Source: Strigomonas culicis
Lineage: Eukaryota > Euglenozoa > Kinetoplastea > Trypanosomatida > Trypanosomatidae
Direction of reading: 5' to 3'
DNA length: 26,943 nt
Assembly: GCA_000482145.1 (NCBI GenBank)
Contig: AUXH01000228.1
Span: 1 to 26,943 of the forward strand
Part shown: one piece after another, positions 1 to 8,787 of the stretch
Layout of the letters: every line of letters begins with the position of its first letter
Position numbering within the stretch: the stretch's first letter is position 1
Notes under the pieces: generated by a model
Seen by the model: the letters and a program-made list of their open reading frames with translations, nothing else
What the model was told of the DNA's origin: nothing
Databases searched by the model: none
Program-made: the position numbers and the translations under genes

Positions 1-51
<51 letters not shown>

Positions 52-52
52 C
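1..52. repeat. (AC)n dinucleotide microsatellite
   Basis: About 25 uninterrupted AC units begin at the second base of the window. The tract lies in non-coding, AT-rich sequence. A similar tract occurs at the far end (26881-26917). Such repeats are common in trypanosomatid spacers and are prone to length change; no function is implied. Confidence 0.97.
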
Positions 53-909
53 TGTAATGGATGGAATTGTGGTTCTGAAAAAAAAAAAAAACAATCAAAC
101 GCGGACTGATATCATTATTGATGACGTGAACAGCGCGCGAACGGGCAAACACATGCATGCACATGGCAAAGCAATTTGGGCATACTGAGGCATGACGGGT
201 ATCGAATCATTGAAAACGGAGAAAAGCAAAAAAAAACAAAAACAATAGCATAACAGATCTATGATGACCATTGCAAAACAACAAAACTATAGAATACTAC
301 GCAAGAGAGGATAAGGCTGTTCAAAGTATAAATTTGACACATTTTATTCTTTGCTCAGAAAAAAAAAAACGAAAACGAACTCTTAACCGTAGTGAAACGA
401 TGCAATAACAGGTCATCTTCGTTTTTTTTTTTGTTTGACTTACTGTTTTTTATTTGTTTTATGAAACGCATAAATGACACTCTTCACCTTGTAACGCATT
501 ATTCTGCATGTATATGATTCAGTGAAGAACGTATATACAGATCCTCCTTTTTTTTTTCTTCTCTTTTTTTCTCTACTTTCATTATCATTTTCTCACTGAT
601 TATCGTTGTTTTGGTGTTGGTTGAGGTGCATCTTCATACCAGAAGATTCCTTTTTTTTCTTCTTCCGGCAAACATGTTTTCCTCAGCGCATCTACTCAGT
701 CTTTCTCCCTTTCAAACCGTGCATGTATCTGTATGTATTTGAAGAAAAAAGAACTTCTGTTCATCTGCGCTTCTCTCTCCCAAAACGTCACATTCTCCTC
801 TCCTTTGAAAGAAACAAGAAAGAGTAGTGGATATCTATACACACACATATATATATATATATATCCTCTTTGTAAGTATAGTTTTTTTCCCTTTTCCTTT
901 TCAAATCCC
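53..909. other. AT-rich spacer upstream of IFT121; no gene seen
   Basis: This stretch holds many homopolymer A and T runs, a strong polypyrimidine tract at about 541-590, shorter ones near 650-665 and 770-807, and an AT dinucleotide run at 847-864. Short ATG-started frames occur but have AT-rich, low-complexity translations typical of untranslated sequence. It probably contains the 3' end of an upstream transcript beyond the window and the splice region of the IFT121 mRNA. The reading frame of IFT121 stays open upstream to an ATG at 733, discussed with that gene. Confidence 0.7.
768..811 (+). promoter_or_regulatory. candidate spliced-leader acceptor for IFT121
   Basis: A C/T-rich stretch ending near 805 is followed by AG at 810-811. 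Splicing there would give a leader of about 98 nt in which the first AUG is the homology-supported start at 910. Other AGs (624-625, 641-642, 685-686) follow the stronger tract at 541-590 but would expose earlier AUGs, including the in-frame one at 733. Confidence 0.45.
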
Positions 910-3900
910 ATGTTCTTATACCTAAGTAAGTGTATTGCCATTCCCCATGGTATTGTGCTTAGCGCGGTGGGCTGGAGCAGCGACGAGGGCTGGCTGGCCT
1001 GCGGCGGCTCTAAGGGCCTACTGAAGGTGCTGAAGGTCAGCGGCGGGCCACCGGGTGTCAAGAACGGCGGGCTCTCCGTCAACCAGACGCTGGAAGGCCA
1101 CGAGGAGACGGTGAACCTCATCGCGTGGAACCACCAGTACATGAAGCTGACGAGCGCGGACAGCACGGGCCGCATTATCGTGTGGTCGCTGCACAAGGGC
1201 ATGTGGTTTGAGGAAATGCTGAACAATAGAAACAAGAGCGTCGTCACGGACCTGCAGTGGAGCGTCGAGGGGACGCGGATCTGCATCGCGTACGAGGACG
1301 GCGCGGTCATCGTCGGTGACGTGGACGGCAACCGCCTGTGGGGCCGGGAGTACAACTACAAGCTCTCCAAAGTGGTGTGGAGCCCTGACGACCGCCACAT
1401 CCTCTTCGCGACGAAGCAGGGCGAGATCTTTGTGCACGACGTCACGAGCGGCCACCTCGTCAGCCAGGTCAACGTGCTTTGCAACGAGGGCTCGACCGCG
1501 CCGGTCGACTTCGCGGGGCTGTGCTGGAGCGCGGCGTGGGTGGACCGGCCGGAGCCGCTCGCGACCTTCGCGATCTGCTTCACGAACGGAAAGATGCAGC
1601 TGATGGACAGCATCGGGGACGAGAAGCCGTACCTCATCGACACCGGCATCCCTGTGCGCAGCACCTCGTGGAACCCGCAGGGGACGGTGCTGGCCGTCTG
1701 CGGCGTCACGACGACCGCCGCGACGTCGGACGGGGCGCCGGAGTCGTCGGTGGTGGTGGTACAGTTCTTCAGCAACGCGGGGCTGCACATGCGCACCCTG
1801 CGTGTGCCCGGCAAGGTCTGCGGCGGCGTCGCGTGGGAGGGCGACGGACTGCGCGTCGCCATCGCGGTGGACGCCTCCGTCTTCTTCGCCAACGTGCGGC
1901 CGGACTACAAGTACTGCTACTTCAAGAACACGTACGTGTACGCCTTCACGCGGCCCGACAAGGTGGAGGACAGCGTCATGCTGTGGAACGTGAAGACGAA
2001 CGTGCGGACGGTGAAGAGCGTGCGGGGGCTGCTGTACCTCAACACCTGCGCGGACACGTGTGCGATGGTCAGCCGGCCGGAGGGCTCTCTCTCTCAGTCG
2101 AGCGTCCAGCTGGTCAACACGATCGGCAGCCCGCTGGGCACGTGCTTCATCGACCTCGAGCCCTACGTCTGCGCCATGAACTCCGCGCACGTGGTGTGCT
2201 GCGGCGAGGAGAGTATTTATATCTGGCAGTTCCGCGACCCGTCCGCCGCCGCGGACGAGCTCGACCCGGTGTCGATGCAGGCCGCGCGCAGCATCAGCAA
2301 GGAACGCATCATCCACGTCGACGACACGGTGCAGATCGACACGGAGCCGTCGATGAAGGTCCGTTCCGCTCTCACGTCCGACCTCATCTGCGCCGTGTGC
2401 ATGAACGAGGAGTACCTTTTCGTGTCGCGCGAGTCCGGGCTGGTGCACGTGTACCGGGTGAACCCACTGCAGCTCGTCGGCAAGTTCCTGCTCCGCTCGC
2501 GCGCGCAGTCACTCGCCGTCAACTGCAACAGCACCTTCCTCGCCGTTGTGGACCTGAGCGGGCTGCTGAGCGTCTTCGCGCTGCAGCGGGAGAGCTTCAC
2601 ACTGGCGCAGAAGCGGCTCGACCCGCTGCCGAACATGGAGGTGAAGAGCGTGTGGGACATGATGTGGGCGGAGGACGAGCCGGGGATGCTCGCCGTGATG
2701 GAGAAGACGCGCATGTCCGTGTTCCGCAACTTCGAGGCGGACGAGCCGATACAGTCCAGCGCGAACATCTGTTTCTTCAAGAGCCACAAGGTGCGCTGCA
2801 TCCAGTTCGACGAGCTCATGCAGGACCCGGAGCGGCCCAAGAAGGAGCACCTCGCGCTGCACGAGACGCAGGTGCTGAAGAAGCTGCGCGAGCAGCTGCC
2901 GGAGGGCACCATGAAGTCCATCTACGAGTACTGCGACACGCACAAGAACACGGAGCTGTGGTCGGTGCTCGCCGAGCACGCGCTGACGAACCTCGACTTC
3001 ACCTACGCGGAGATGGCGTACATCCGGCTGAAGGACTACCCCTCCATCCAGTTTGTGAAGCGGGTGCGTGCGCTGGACGACCCGCGCAAACAGACAGCGG
3101 AGGTGCACGCGTACTATAGCCGCTTCGAGGAGGCCGAGCGGCTGTACAAAGAGATGGACCGCAAGGACTTGGCACTAGAGCTGCGCTTCCGTATCGGCGA
3201 CTGGTTCAGCGTCGTGCGCCTCGTGCAGGAGGGCGGCGGCGACGACAGCCTGATGCGCACCGCGTGGGAGAACATCGGCGACCACTACGCGGACCACCAG
3301 AAGTGGTCCAAGGCGACGCAGTACTACACGCAGTGCCGCAACTACCGCAAGCTCGCGCGCGTCTTCTTCCTCATCGAGGACTTCGAGATGCTGACGCAGC
3401 TCATCACGATGGCGGAGCACGACAAGGAGCTGCTGCTGACGCTCGGCACGATGCTGCTCACCGTCGGCCTCGCCGACGACGCGGCGGAGGCCTTCCTGGC
3501 GGCGGGCGAGCCGCGGCTCGCGGTGGACGGCTGCGTCCAGCTGAACCACTGGAACCGCGCGGTGCAGCTCGCCTCGAAGCACAACCGTGACGACGTGCGC
3601 AAGCTGCTGCAGAAGTACGCGGACTACCTCATCCATCTCGAGTACCTCCCCCAGGCAATCGAGCTCTACCGCAAGGCAGGCCGCCACGACGAGGCCGCGA
3701 AGCTCATCGCACAGCTCGGTCGGCGGGCCGCGGAGACTGACCCGCTGCGCGCGAAAAAGTACTACGTGCTGTCCGCGCTGCAGGTGGAGATGCACCGCAA
3801 GAAGAAGGTCACGCTCGCGCGCGACGGCGCGCAGGTCGTTGACGAGATGCTGCAGGCGGACCACACCGCGGTGGCCGAGCGCACACTCGACGCCGCGTGG

Positions 3901-4641
3901 CGCGGCGCGGAGGCCTACCACTTTTTTCTGCAGTGCCAGAAGCAGATTGTGGACACGAACCTCAAGGTTGCGATCGTGCTCGCGATGCGGCTGATGGAGT
4001 ACGACGACATGATCGCGCCGGCGGACAGCTACAGCCTCATTGCGCTCACCGCCTACCTCGTCGGGAACTTCGGGCTCTGCAGCAAGGCCTTCACGCGGCT
4101 GGAGGCCGCGGAGCGCAACGACGAGATGGCGCCGGAGGGCGGCGCCGCGCCGGCGCTCACGAACTTCACGATGGACCTCGACCTCGCGTCCAAGACGATG
4201 AGCAGCACGATGGTCGGCGCGGCCGGCGCCGGCGCGTCCTCGGCGCTCGGCGGCACCACCACGTCGCTGCAGCTGACGAACGCCTCGCAGGGCGCCGGCG
4301 CGGAGTCGACGTACCCGACCGTCGCGCTGACGGAGCCGGCGCGGCACTTCGCGGACCTCGCCATCCAGATCTTCACTAAGCACCGGCCGGTCGACACGTC
4401 GATCGACTCCGTGGCGTGCCCGTCGTGCGGGAACTTCAACAAGGAGTGGGCCGCGCAGTGCGCCAAGTGCGACAAGAAGTTCGCTGTCTGCATCGTCACC
4501 GGGCGCTGCATCCCGAACGAGGAGGAGGCGTGGTGCTGTGCGGTCTGCCGCCATTATGCGATGGACACAGCCGTGGACAGCTACAAGAACTGCCCCCTCT
4601 GCCACGCGCCTCGGAAGCAGCGGACACGTCGTGGACTGTAG
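910..4641 (+). CDS. IFT121: Intraflagellar transport protein 121 (WDR35), IFT-A complex subunit
   Basis: The predicted 1243-aa protein is a core subunit of IFT-A, which with dynein-2 drives retrograde transport in the flagellum and import of membrane proteins. It begins MFLYLSKCIAI, like animal WDR35 N-termini, and shares signature blocks such as NNRNKSVV and YEDGAVIVGDVDGNRLWG. The first ~600 residues are WD40 repeats forming two propellers, followed by a TPR-like helical solenoid (about 700-1080), a low-complexity Ala/Gly/Thr insert (about 1080-1140) and a C-terminal cysteine cluster starting at C1170/C1173 that would bind zinc, as in the family. Length is close to human WDR35 (about 1180). 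The frame stays open upstream to an ATG at 733, but those 59 residues are AT-rich (YIYIYI, poly-K, FFPF) and lack homology, so 910 is preferred. Family assignment is strong; zinc binding is inferred. Confidence 0.95.
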   Translation: MFLYLSKCIAIPHGIVLSAVGWSSDEGWLACGGSKGLLKVLKVSGGPPGVKNGGLSVNQTLEGHEETVNLIAWNHQYMKLTSADSTGRIIVWSLHKGMWFEEMLNNRNKSVVTDLQWSVEGTRICIAYEDGAVIVGDVDGNRLWGREYNYKLSKVVWSPDDRHILFATKQGEIFVHDVTSGHLVSQVNVLCNEGSTAPVDFAGLCWSAAWVDRPEPLATFAICFTNGKMQLMDSIGDEKPYLIDTGIPVRSTSWNPQGTVLAVCGVTTTAATSDGAPESSVVVVQFFSNAGLHMRTLRVPGKVCGGVAWEGDGLRVAIAVDASVFFANVRPDYKYCYFKNTYVYAFTRPDKVEDSVMLWNVKTNVRTVKSVRGLLYLNTCADTCAMVSRPEGSLSQSSVQLVNTIGSPLGTCFIDLEPYVCAMNSAHVVCCGEESIYIWQFRDPSAAADELDPVSMQAARSISKERIIHVDDTVQIDTEPSMKVRSALTSDLICAVCMNEEYLFVSRESGLVHVYRVNPLQLVGKFLLRSRAQSLAVNCNSTFLAVVDLSGLLSVFALQRESFTLAQKRLDPLPNMEVKSVWDMMWAEDEPGMLAVMEKTRMSVFRNFEADEPIQSSANICFFKSHKVRCIQFDELMQDPERPKKEHLALHETQVLKKLREQLPEGTMKSIYEYCDTHKNTELWSVLAEHALTNLDFTYAEMAYIRLKDYPSIQFVKRVRALDDPRKQTAEVHAYYSRFEEAERLYKEMDRKDLALELRFRIGDWFSVVRLVQEGGGDDSLMRTAWENIGDHYADHQKWSKATQYYTQCRNYRKLARVFFLIEDFEMLTQLITMAEHDKELLLTLGTMLLTVGLADDAAEAFLAAGEPRLAVDGCVQLNHWNRAVQLASKHNRDDVRKLLQKYADYLIHLEYLPQAIELYRKAGRHDEAAKLIAQLGRRAAETDPLRAKKYYVLSALQVEMHRKKKVTLARDGAQVVDEMLQADHTAVAERTLDAAWRGAEAYHFFLQCQKQIVDTNLKVAIVLAMRLMEYDDMIAPADSYSLIALTAYLVGNFGLCSKAFTRLEAAERNDEMAPEGGAAPALTNFTMDLDLASKTMSSTMVGAAGAGASSALGGTTTSLQLTNASQGAGAESTYPTVALTEPARHFADLAIQIFTKHRPVDTSIDSVACPSCGNFNKEWAAQCAKCDKKFAVCIVTGRCIPNEEEAWCCAVCRHYAMDTAVDSYKNCPLCHAPRKQRTRRGL

Positions 4642-5050
4642 CCACACTCAAAAAAAAAAGAAATACCAATTAAAAAAAAATGATGTTCATACATATACAC
4701 TTATCTTTGTGATTATTGTATTTCAATACTTTTTTTCTGTTTTCGTTTTGTGTAGTACGTATACATCTATATACATATTGATAGAATACATGTGTACGTG
4801 CTCTTGTTTTTTTTTTTTTTGCGGTGCATTAGAGAATTTTTTTTTTTTGCTGCGTTTTTTTTTGGTTTGAATATTGTACTTGATACGCTTTCCTCATTAT
4901 CTTTATTTGTTTGTACATAAACAAGCAAACAAAAAAGACCGATGTACAAACGAGATGACTGGCAAAAGGCTTTTTGTAAATAATACTCTTGGTTATACTA
5001 CACGAAAGCTCAGGGGATGGTTTCTCTTGTGCATTGGATCAGATGCTGAT

Positions 5051-5076
5051 TAAAAAAAAAACATGTTTTTTTTTTA
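5051..5076. repeat. 26-bp perfect palindrome, T-A10-CATG-T10-A
   Basis: Ten A residues (5052-5061), CATG, then ten T residues (5066-5075), flanked by T and A, read identically on both strands. In RNA it could fold back into an A-U stem. It sits about 60 bases upstream of the splice acceptor of the next gene, hence in the IFT121 3' UTR or in discarded spacer. No conserved function is known to me. Confidence 0.9.
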
Positions 5077-5105
5077 TCTTGGATTCCTTTCAGGTAAATA
5101 AACTG

Positions 5106-5138
5106 TGTTTTTTTTTCCTCCCTCCCTCTGTTTTGCAG
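5106..5138 (+). promoter_or_regulatory. polypyrimidine tract and spliced-leader acceptor
   Basis: A run of T/C of about 25 bases ends in TTTTGCAG, with AG at 5137-5138. This is a textbook kinetoplastid trans-splice acceptor and gives a leader of 56 nt with the ATG at 5195 as the first AUG. Confidence 0.8.
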
Positions 5139-5194
5139 CTCTAACATAGATCACTCCCGTAGGATTCTTTTTCTTTTCTTTTTTCTTTTCCATC

Positions 5195-5782
5195 ATGTTC
5201 CGCCGCACGCTGTGCCGGCGCGTTAGCATGTCCAAGTACATCGGCTTCGAGATGGAGCCCTACACCGCGAAGTCGCTGTTCCTGTTCGGCTTCATCGGCT
5301 CCGTGGCCTTTCTGTCCGTCCACAGCGTGAAGGAGACGAAAAAGCTGGGCCCGCTGGACCTGCCGGAGGACATGGAGGCGGAGCGTCAGCGACGCAGCGA
5401 CCCGCGCCGGCCGCCGTGGCCGCTGCTGCACCAACGGGTGGTGCTGCTGCGGGAAGGGAAGGCGCCGCCAGAGGACCTCCCACTGCTGTGGGAGCAGTGC
5501 AAACACTATTACCCCTCCGACTGGCTGGTGCCGCTCGAGCTCGCGCAGGTGCTCAAGTACACGAGCGGCCGCTATCTGCAGAACTACGTGGCCGATCCGG
5601 ACCAGCTGCGGAAGGAGGTGCTGCTACAGCTGCTGGACGTGAAGTACGGGCGCGTGAAGGACCCGAACGGTGGCCGCGTCAACCGGGACGTGGAGGAGAT
5701 CATTGCCATGGCGGTAGACGACCTCGAGGCGATGGATCTGACGCCGTCGGCGGAGGCAACACTGGTACCGCGGCCCACTTAA
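5195..5782 (+). CDS. hypothetical protein, probably mitochondrial, one N-terminal membrane segment
   Basis: A 195-aa protein I do not recognise. It starts MFRRTLCRRVSM, arginine-rich without acidic residues and typical of a mitochondrial presequence. One short hydrophobic segment follows at about residues 27-42 (SLFLFGFIGSVAFLSV), then a charged, proline-containing soluble part to the end. The block PPWPLLHQRVVLLREG and the helical stretch LRKEVLLQLLDVKYGR look ordered, not low-complexity, so a conserved fold is likely. The topology, a short N-terminal arm, a single membrane helix and a globular tail of about 150 residues, is common among accessory subunits of respiratory complexes, but nothing seen proves that. 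The start is the first AUG after a strong splice acceptor, and codon use matches neighbouring genes. Certainty that it is a gene is high; function is unknown. Confidence 0.85.
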   Translation: MFRRTLCRRVSMSKYIGFEMEPYTAKSLFLFGFIGSVAFLSVHSVKETKKLGPLDLPEDMEAERQRRSDPRRPPWPLLHQRVVLLREGKAPPEDLPLLWEQCKHYYPSDWLVPLELAQVLKYTSGRYLQNYVADPDQLRKEVLLQLLDVKYGRVKDPNGGRVNRDVEEIIAMAVDDLEAMDLTPSAEATLVPRPT

Positions 5783-6336
5783 GGAACGCTCTCTCCACCC
5801 CACCCCCCTCGTCTCTCTCTCTCTCTCTCTCTCTGTGTTTCTTCCCTGGCGTTGGCGATTTAATGAGTATAATAATAATAAAACCATTTGTGCGACGTGC
5901 ACTTTTCACAGATGCTCTTTGTGTACTGATTAGCGATGCTTCTTCGTTTTGTTTGTAACTGTTTTCAATTCTTATCTCTTTATGACGAATACGTACTCTT
6001 CTGTTCAATATCCTGATGACTAAGTTTTTTTGTTATCTTGTTCATTTTTTTTTTGACGCCAACTCTTTGCCTTTCTCTCTCTCTTTCTGTTCTTTTTTTT
6101 TTGAAAAATATGAACACTAACAAATAAAAAAAACACTATAACGTATCGTAGAAAACAACAACAACACCAACATCAGCCACCACTTACTCTCACACGTTTT
6201 ATTCTGTTTTATTCGTTAGTATCGACTGTGTGCACAATCATCTTCAAAAAAAATAATTGTGCTACAACAACAGTATCACATATAAAGTAAAACAATACAA
6301 CAACAAAGAAAAATAATAAAAAAAAACAAGTTGCCC
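5783..6336. other. spacer between the small membrane protein and PARP; no gene seen
   Basis: Contains a (CT)n run at about 5812-5834 just after the stop codon, AATAAT-type runs near 5870, a polypyrimidine tract at about 6065-6103, and A-rich and CAA-rich leader sequence before PARP. No credible coding frame. Confidence 0.75.
6065..6151 (+). promoter_or_regulatory. candidate spliced-leader acceptor region for PARP
   Basis: A T/C-rich tract (about 6065-6103) is followed by A-rich sequence and AG at 6150-6151. Further AGs lie at 6174-6175 and at 6218-6219 after TTATTCTGTTTTATTCGTTAG. None of these choices places an AUG before 6337. The exact site cannot be settled by eye. Confidence 0.5.
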
Positions 6337-8262
6337 ATGCCCCCCAAAAAGGCCCCTCCCGCCCCCAAGTCGAAGGCGAAGAAGGCGGCGCCCGTCGCAA
6401 GCGGCAAGGCCAAATCCAAGGGAAAGACCCCTCCAGCATCCCCCACGGCAGCCAAATCCAAGGGAAAGACCCCTCCAGCATCCCCCACGGCGGCCAAATC
6501 CAAGGGAAAGACCCCTCCAGCATCCCCCACGGCGGCCAAGGCAGCCCCCGCGCCGGCGCCGGCCCCCGCCCCCTCTGCCTCCGGCAAGGTGAAGAAGTCT
6601 GGCAAGGACATGGCACCCGAGGCGATGATCATGAAAGGCAGCGGCGTCGTTGACACGCTCTCTGGCAAAGTCGGCACATGCCACGTCCTGCAGACGGGCG
6701 GCACCGTTTTCCAGTGCGTGCTCAACCAGACGAACATCGGGGCGAACAACAACAAGTTCTACGTTATTCAGGCACTACAGGAGGACAAGGACCCCGGGCA
6801 GTACTATCTTTTCACGCGCTGGGGCCGCGTCGGTGTCAACGGACAGATGAGCACGGAGTCGTTTCGCAACGAGGGAGCCGCCATCCGCGCCTTCAGCGGC
6901 AAGTTCACCAACAAGACGCACAACCGTTGGGAGAACCGCCACAACTTTGTGAAGGTCAGCGGCAAGTACCAGCTGATGGACATCGACTACGCAGGGCAGG
7001 TGGAGGAGCAACAGGAGGTCGCGGAGGCGGAGAAGAAGAGCGGCGGCCGCAAGCGCGCCGGCGACGACGCGAACGAGGCGGCCGCGAAGCGGACGAAGGA
7101 GGAGGCGCCCGCGGCGGCCCCCGTGTCGCAGCTGCCGCCCCCGGTGCAGGAGCTGCTGAAGCTCATCGGCAGCAAGTCCGCGATGGAGATGACGATGAAG
7201 GAGCTGAACATCGACACGAAGCGGATGCCGCTCGGGAAGATCTCGAAGGAGCAGATCAAGAAGGGGTACGAGATACTGCAGAAGGTCGAGGCACTGCTGA
7301 GCGGAAACAAGAAGGCGGCGGCCGGCGGCAGCCTGGAGGAGCTGTCGAGCGCCTTCTATACCCTCATCCCGCACGACTTCGGCTTCCAGCGGCCGCCGCT
7401 CATCAACACGAAGGACATGGTGAAGGTGAAGGGCGAGCTGTTGGACACCCTCGGCCAGCTCGAGATCGCGACGAAGCTGCTGGAGACGGAGGCGGACAAG
7501 GCGAAGGCGCAGAAGGAGGCTCCGCGGCACTACCTGGACGTGACGTACGATTCGCTGCACTGCTCCATCACGCCACTCGACCCCACCAGTGAGGCCTACC
7601 GGCACATCATCGACTCCGTCGAGAACACCCATGGCGAGACGCACACGACCTACAAGCTGCGGGTGAAGAGCATCTTTGTCATCGCGCGGGAGGGCGAGCG
7701 GGCGCGCTATGTGGAGGGCCCGCACGCGGCGACGCCCGGCAAGTACATGCTGTGGCACGGCAGCCGATCGACCAACTACATGGGCATTTTATCGCAGGGC
7801 CTGCGCATCGCGCCCAAGGAGGCGCCGTGCACAGGGTACATGTTCGGCAAGGGCATCTACTTCGCGGACATCGTGTCCAAGAGCGCCAACTACTGCTTCA
7901 CGAATCGGCAGCAGAACATGGGTCTCATGCTGCTGAACGAGGTCGCGGTGGGGAGGCCGCTGGAGCTGACGCAGGCCAAGTACATGGAGGCGGCGCAGAA
8001 GGGCTCCGACTCGACCAAGGGCATCGGGCGCATGCGTCCGGGATTCGAAACGGTTGTCAACGGCCCGCAGCTGGACCTCCCGGCCTCCGAGGCGAAGAAG
8101 ATGAAGCAGCCGCCGACCGACCGTACGATCCAGTGGCCGACGAAGAAGATTGAGCATGACACGACGGTGCAGACAAGCCTCTACTACTCGGAGTACATTG
8201 TGTACGATGTCGCTCAGTGCTATATGCGCTACTTGGTCATGACGGAGTTTGTCTATAAGTAA
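6337..8262 (+). CDS. PARP: poly(ADP-ribose) polymerase (WGR / regulatory / catalytic domains)
   Basis: A 641-aa NAD+-dependent ADP-ribosyltransferase that modifies proteins in response to DNA breaks in the nucleus. The N-terminal ~85 residues are Lys/Pro/Ala-rich and carry three 14-residue repeats (residues 25-66). A WGR domain follows (about 100-215; RWGRVGVNGQ, W162-G163-R164), then a charged linker with KRAGDD (possible nuclear signal), the PARP helical regulatory domain (about 270-390) and the catalytic domain (about 395-641). The H-Y-E triad is intact: H474 in LWHGSRSTN, Y508 in GKGIYFAD and E619 in SEYIVYD; the glutamate supports true chain elongation. There are no zinc fingers or BRCT domain, as in the single PARPs of Trypanosoma, which are somewhat shorter (about 570-590 aa). 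The upstream in-frame codon at 6331 is TTG; the first ATG is 6337. Confidence 0.96.
   Translation: MPPKKAPPAPKSKAKKAAPVASGKAKSKGKTPPASPTAAKSKGKTPPASPTAAKSKGKTPPASPTAAKAAPAPAPAPAPSASGKVKKSGKDMAPEAMIMKGSGVVDTLSGKVGTCHVLQTGGTVFQCVLNQTNIGANNNKFYVIQALQEDKDPGQYYLFTRWGRVGVNGQMSTESFRNEGAAIRAFSGKFTNKTHNRWENRHNFVKVSGKYQLMDIDYAGQVEEQQEVAEAEKKSGGRKRAGDDANEAAAKRTKEEAPAAAPVSQLPPPVQELLKLIGSKSAMEMTMKELNIDTKRMPLGKISKEQIKKGYEILQKVEALLSGNKKAAAGGSLEELSSAFYTLIPHDFGFQRPPLINTKDMVKVKGELLDTLGQLEIATKLLETEADKAKAQKEAPRHYLDVTYDSLHCSITPLDPTSEAYRHIIDSVENTHGETHTTYKLRVKSIFVIAREGERARYVEGPHAATPGKYMLWHGSRSTNYMGILSQGLRIAPKEAPCTGYMFGKGIYFADIVSKSANYCFTNRQQNMGLMLLNEVAVGRPLELTQAKYMEAAQKGSDSTKGIGRMRPGFETVVNGPQLDLPASEAKKMKQPPTDRTIQWPTKKIEHDTTVQTSLYYSEYIVYDVAQCYMRYLVMTEFVYK
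6409..6534 (+). repeat. three 42-bp in-frame tandem repeats in the PARP N-terminus
   Basis: Three contiguous 42-base units (6409-6450, 6451-6492, 6493-6534) are identical except for the last base of unit 1 (GCA against GCG). Each encodes AKSKGKTPPASPTA, a basic, proline-rich, SP/TP-containing peptide like histone-H1-type tails. Near-identity at the DNA level indicates recent expansion, so copy number may vary between alleles or strains. Confidence 0.97.
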
Positions 8263-8787
8263 GAGCACCAAAAACAAACAAACAAAAACAAACAAACAAA
8301 AAACAAGTAGAAAGAGTGAGACACACACAAAAAAAGAAGTACTTGATGACGGACTCTTCTTTTTTTTTTATTATTATATGTATGGATCTGCACTTTGTAC
8401 TTCGTTTATTTCTTTCTATCGCACATGGATTATTATTATTATTACTTTCTCCTCTTTTTTTTTTCTACCTTCTGCATCGTACCAGTGTGGTAACAGTGCA
8501 GCGGATCTTTGCTTCTTTTCTATGGTCTCTAGCTGCTCTAGCAGTGAAGCAAATCTTTCTTTTTTAAAGATTGTCGTGTTTATGGTGTGTCTATTTTGTA
8601 TTATACAACTGTTCTCATATTTGATATGATTTGCTTACTTGTACACGATCGTTCATTCTCTCTCTCTCTCTCTCTGTTCACACCATTTTATTTTTGTTCC
8701 CCATAGGAGCCGCTTGCTTACTGTGAAGAAAGCCACTAGCTGCACCGCGACAGGAAGCCATCGGAAGCGACTGAACAACGCGTGGCC
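8263..8787. other. spacer between PARP and the 444-aa protein; no gene seen
   Basis: Begins with AAC/AAAC repeats (about 8270-8306), followed by T-rich runs and ATT repeats near 8370 and 8430, then a (CT)n tract feeding a clear splice acceptor. A frame that runs from 8639 through this spacer into the next gene is a shadow with poor codon use. Confidence 0.75.
8653..8706 (+). promoter_or_regulatory. polypyrimidine tract and spliced-leader acceptor
   Basis: A (CT)n run and T-rich tract ends in GTTCCCCATAG, with AG at 8705-8706. The resulting 81-nt leader contains no AUG before 8788, which fixes the start of the next gene. Confidence 0.8.

Larger units (their letters stand above)
4642..5194. 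other. spacer between IFT121 and the small membrane protein; no gene seen
   Basis: AT-rich sequence with long T runs (about 4809-4863), probably the IFT121 3' UTR followed by the splice region of the next gene. It contains an exact A10-CATG-T10 palindrome (5051-5076) listed separately. Short open frames here translate to poly-F/poly-K sequence and are not credible genes. Confidence 0.75.

Noticed and set aside
118..188. C/D-box snoRNA-like pair: TTGATGA near 118 and CTGA near 185
   Set aside because: The first box does not fit the RTGATGA consensus, no terminal stem is visible and no internal C'/D' boxes were seen.
1479..3119. 546-codon frame on the + strand inside IFT121
   Set aside because: Shadow in another frame of the WD40 region; low-complexity Arg/Gly/Ala translation.
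3175..4647. 490-codon minus-strand frame opposite IFT121
   Set aside because: Arg/Leu/Val-rich shadow of the well-supported IFT121 gene, with no domain and no splice signal.
5195..5782. assignment of the 195-aa protein to aromatic amino-acid hydroxylases or a named respiratory subunit
   Set aside because: No iron-binding or other diagnostic motif is visible; the resemblance was too vague to support a name.
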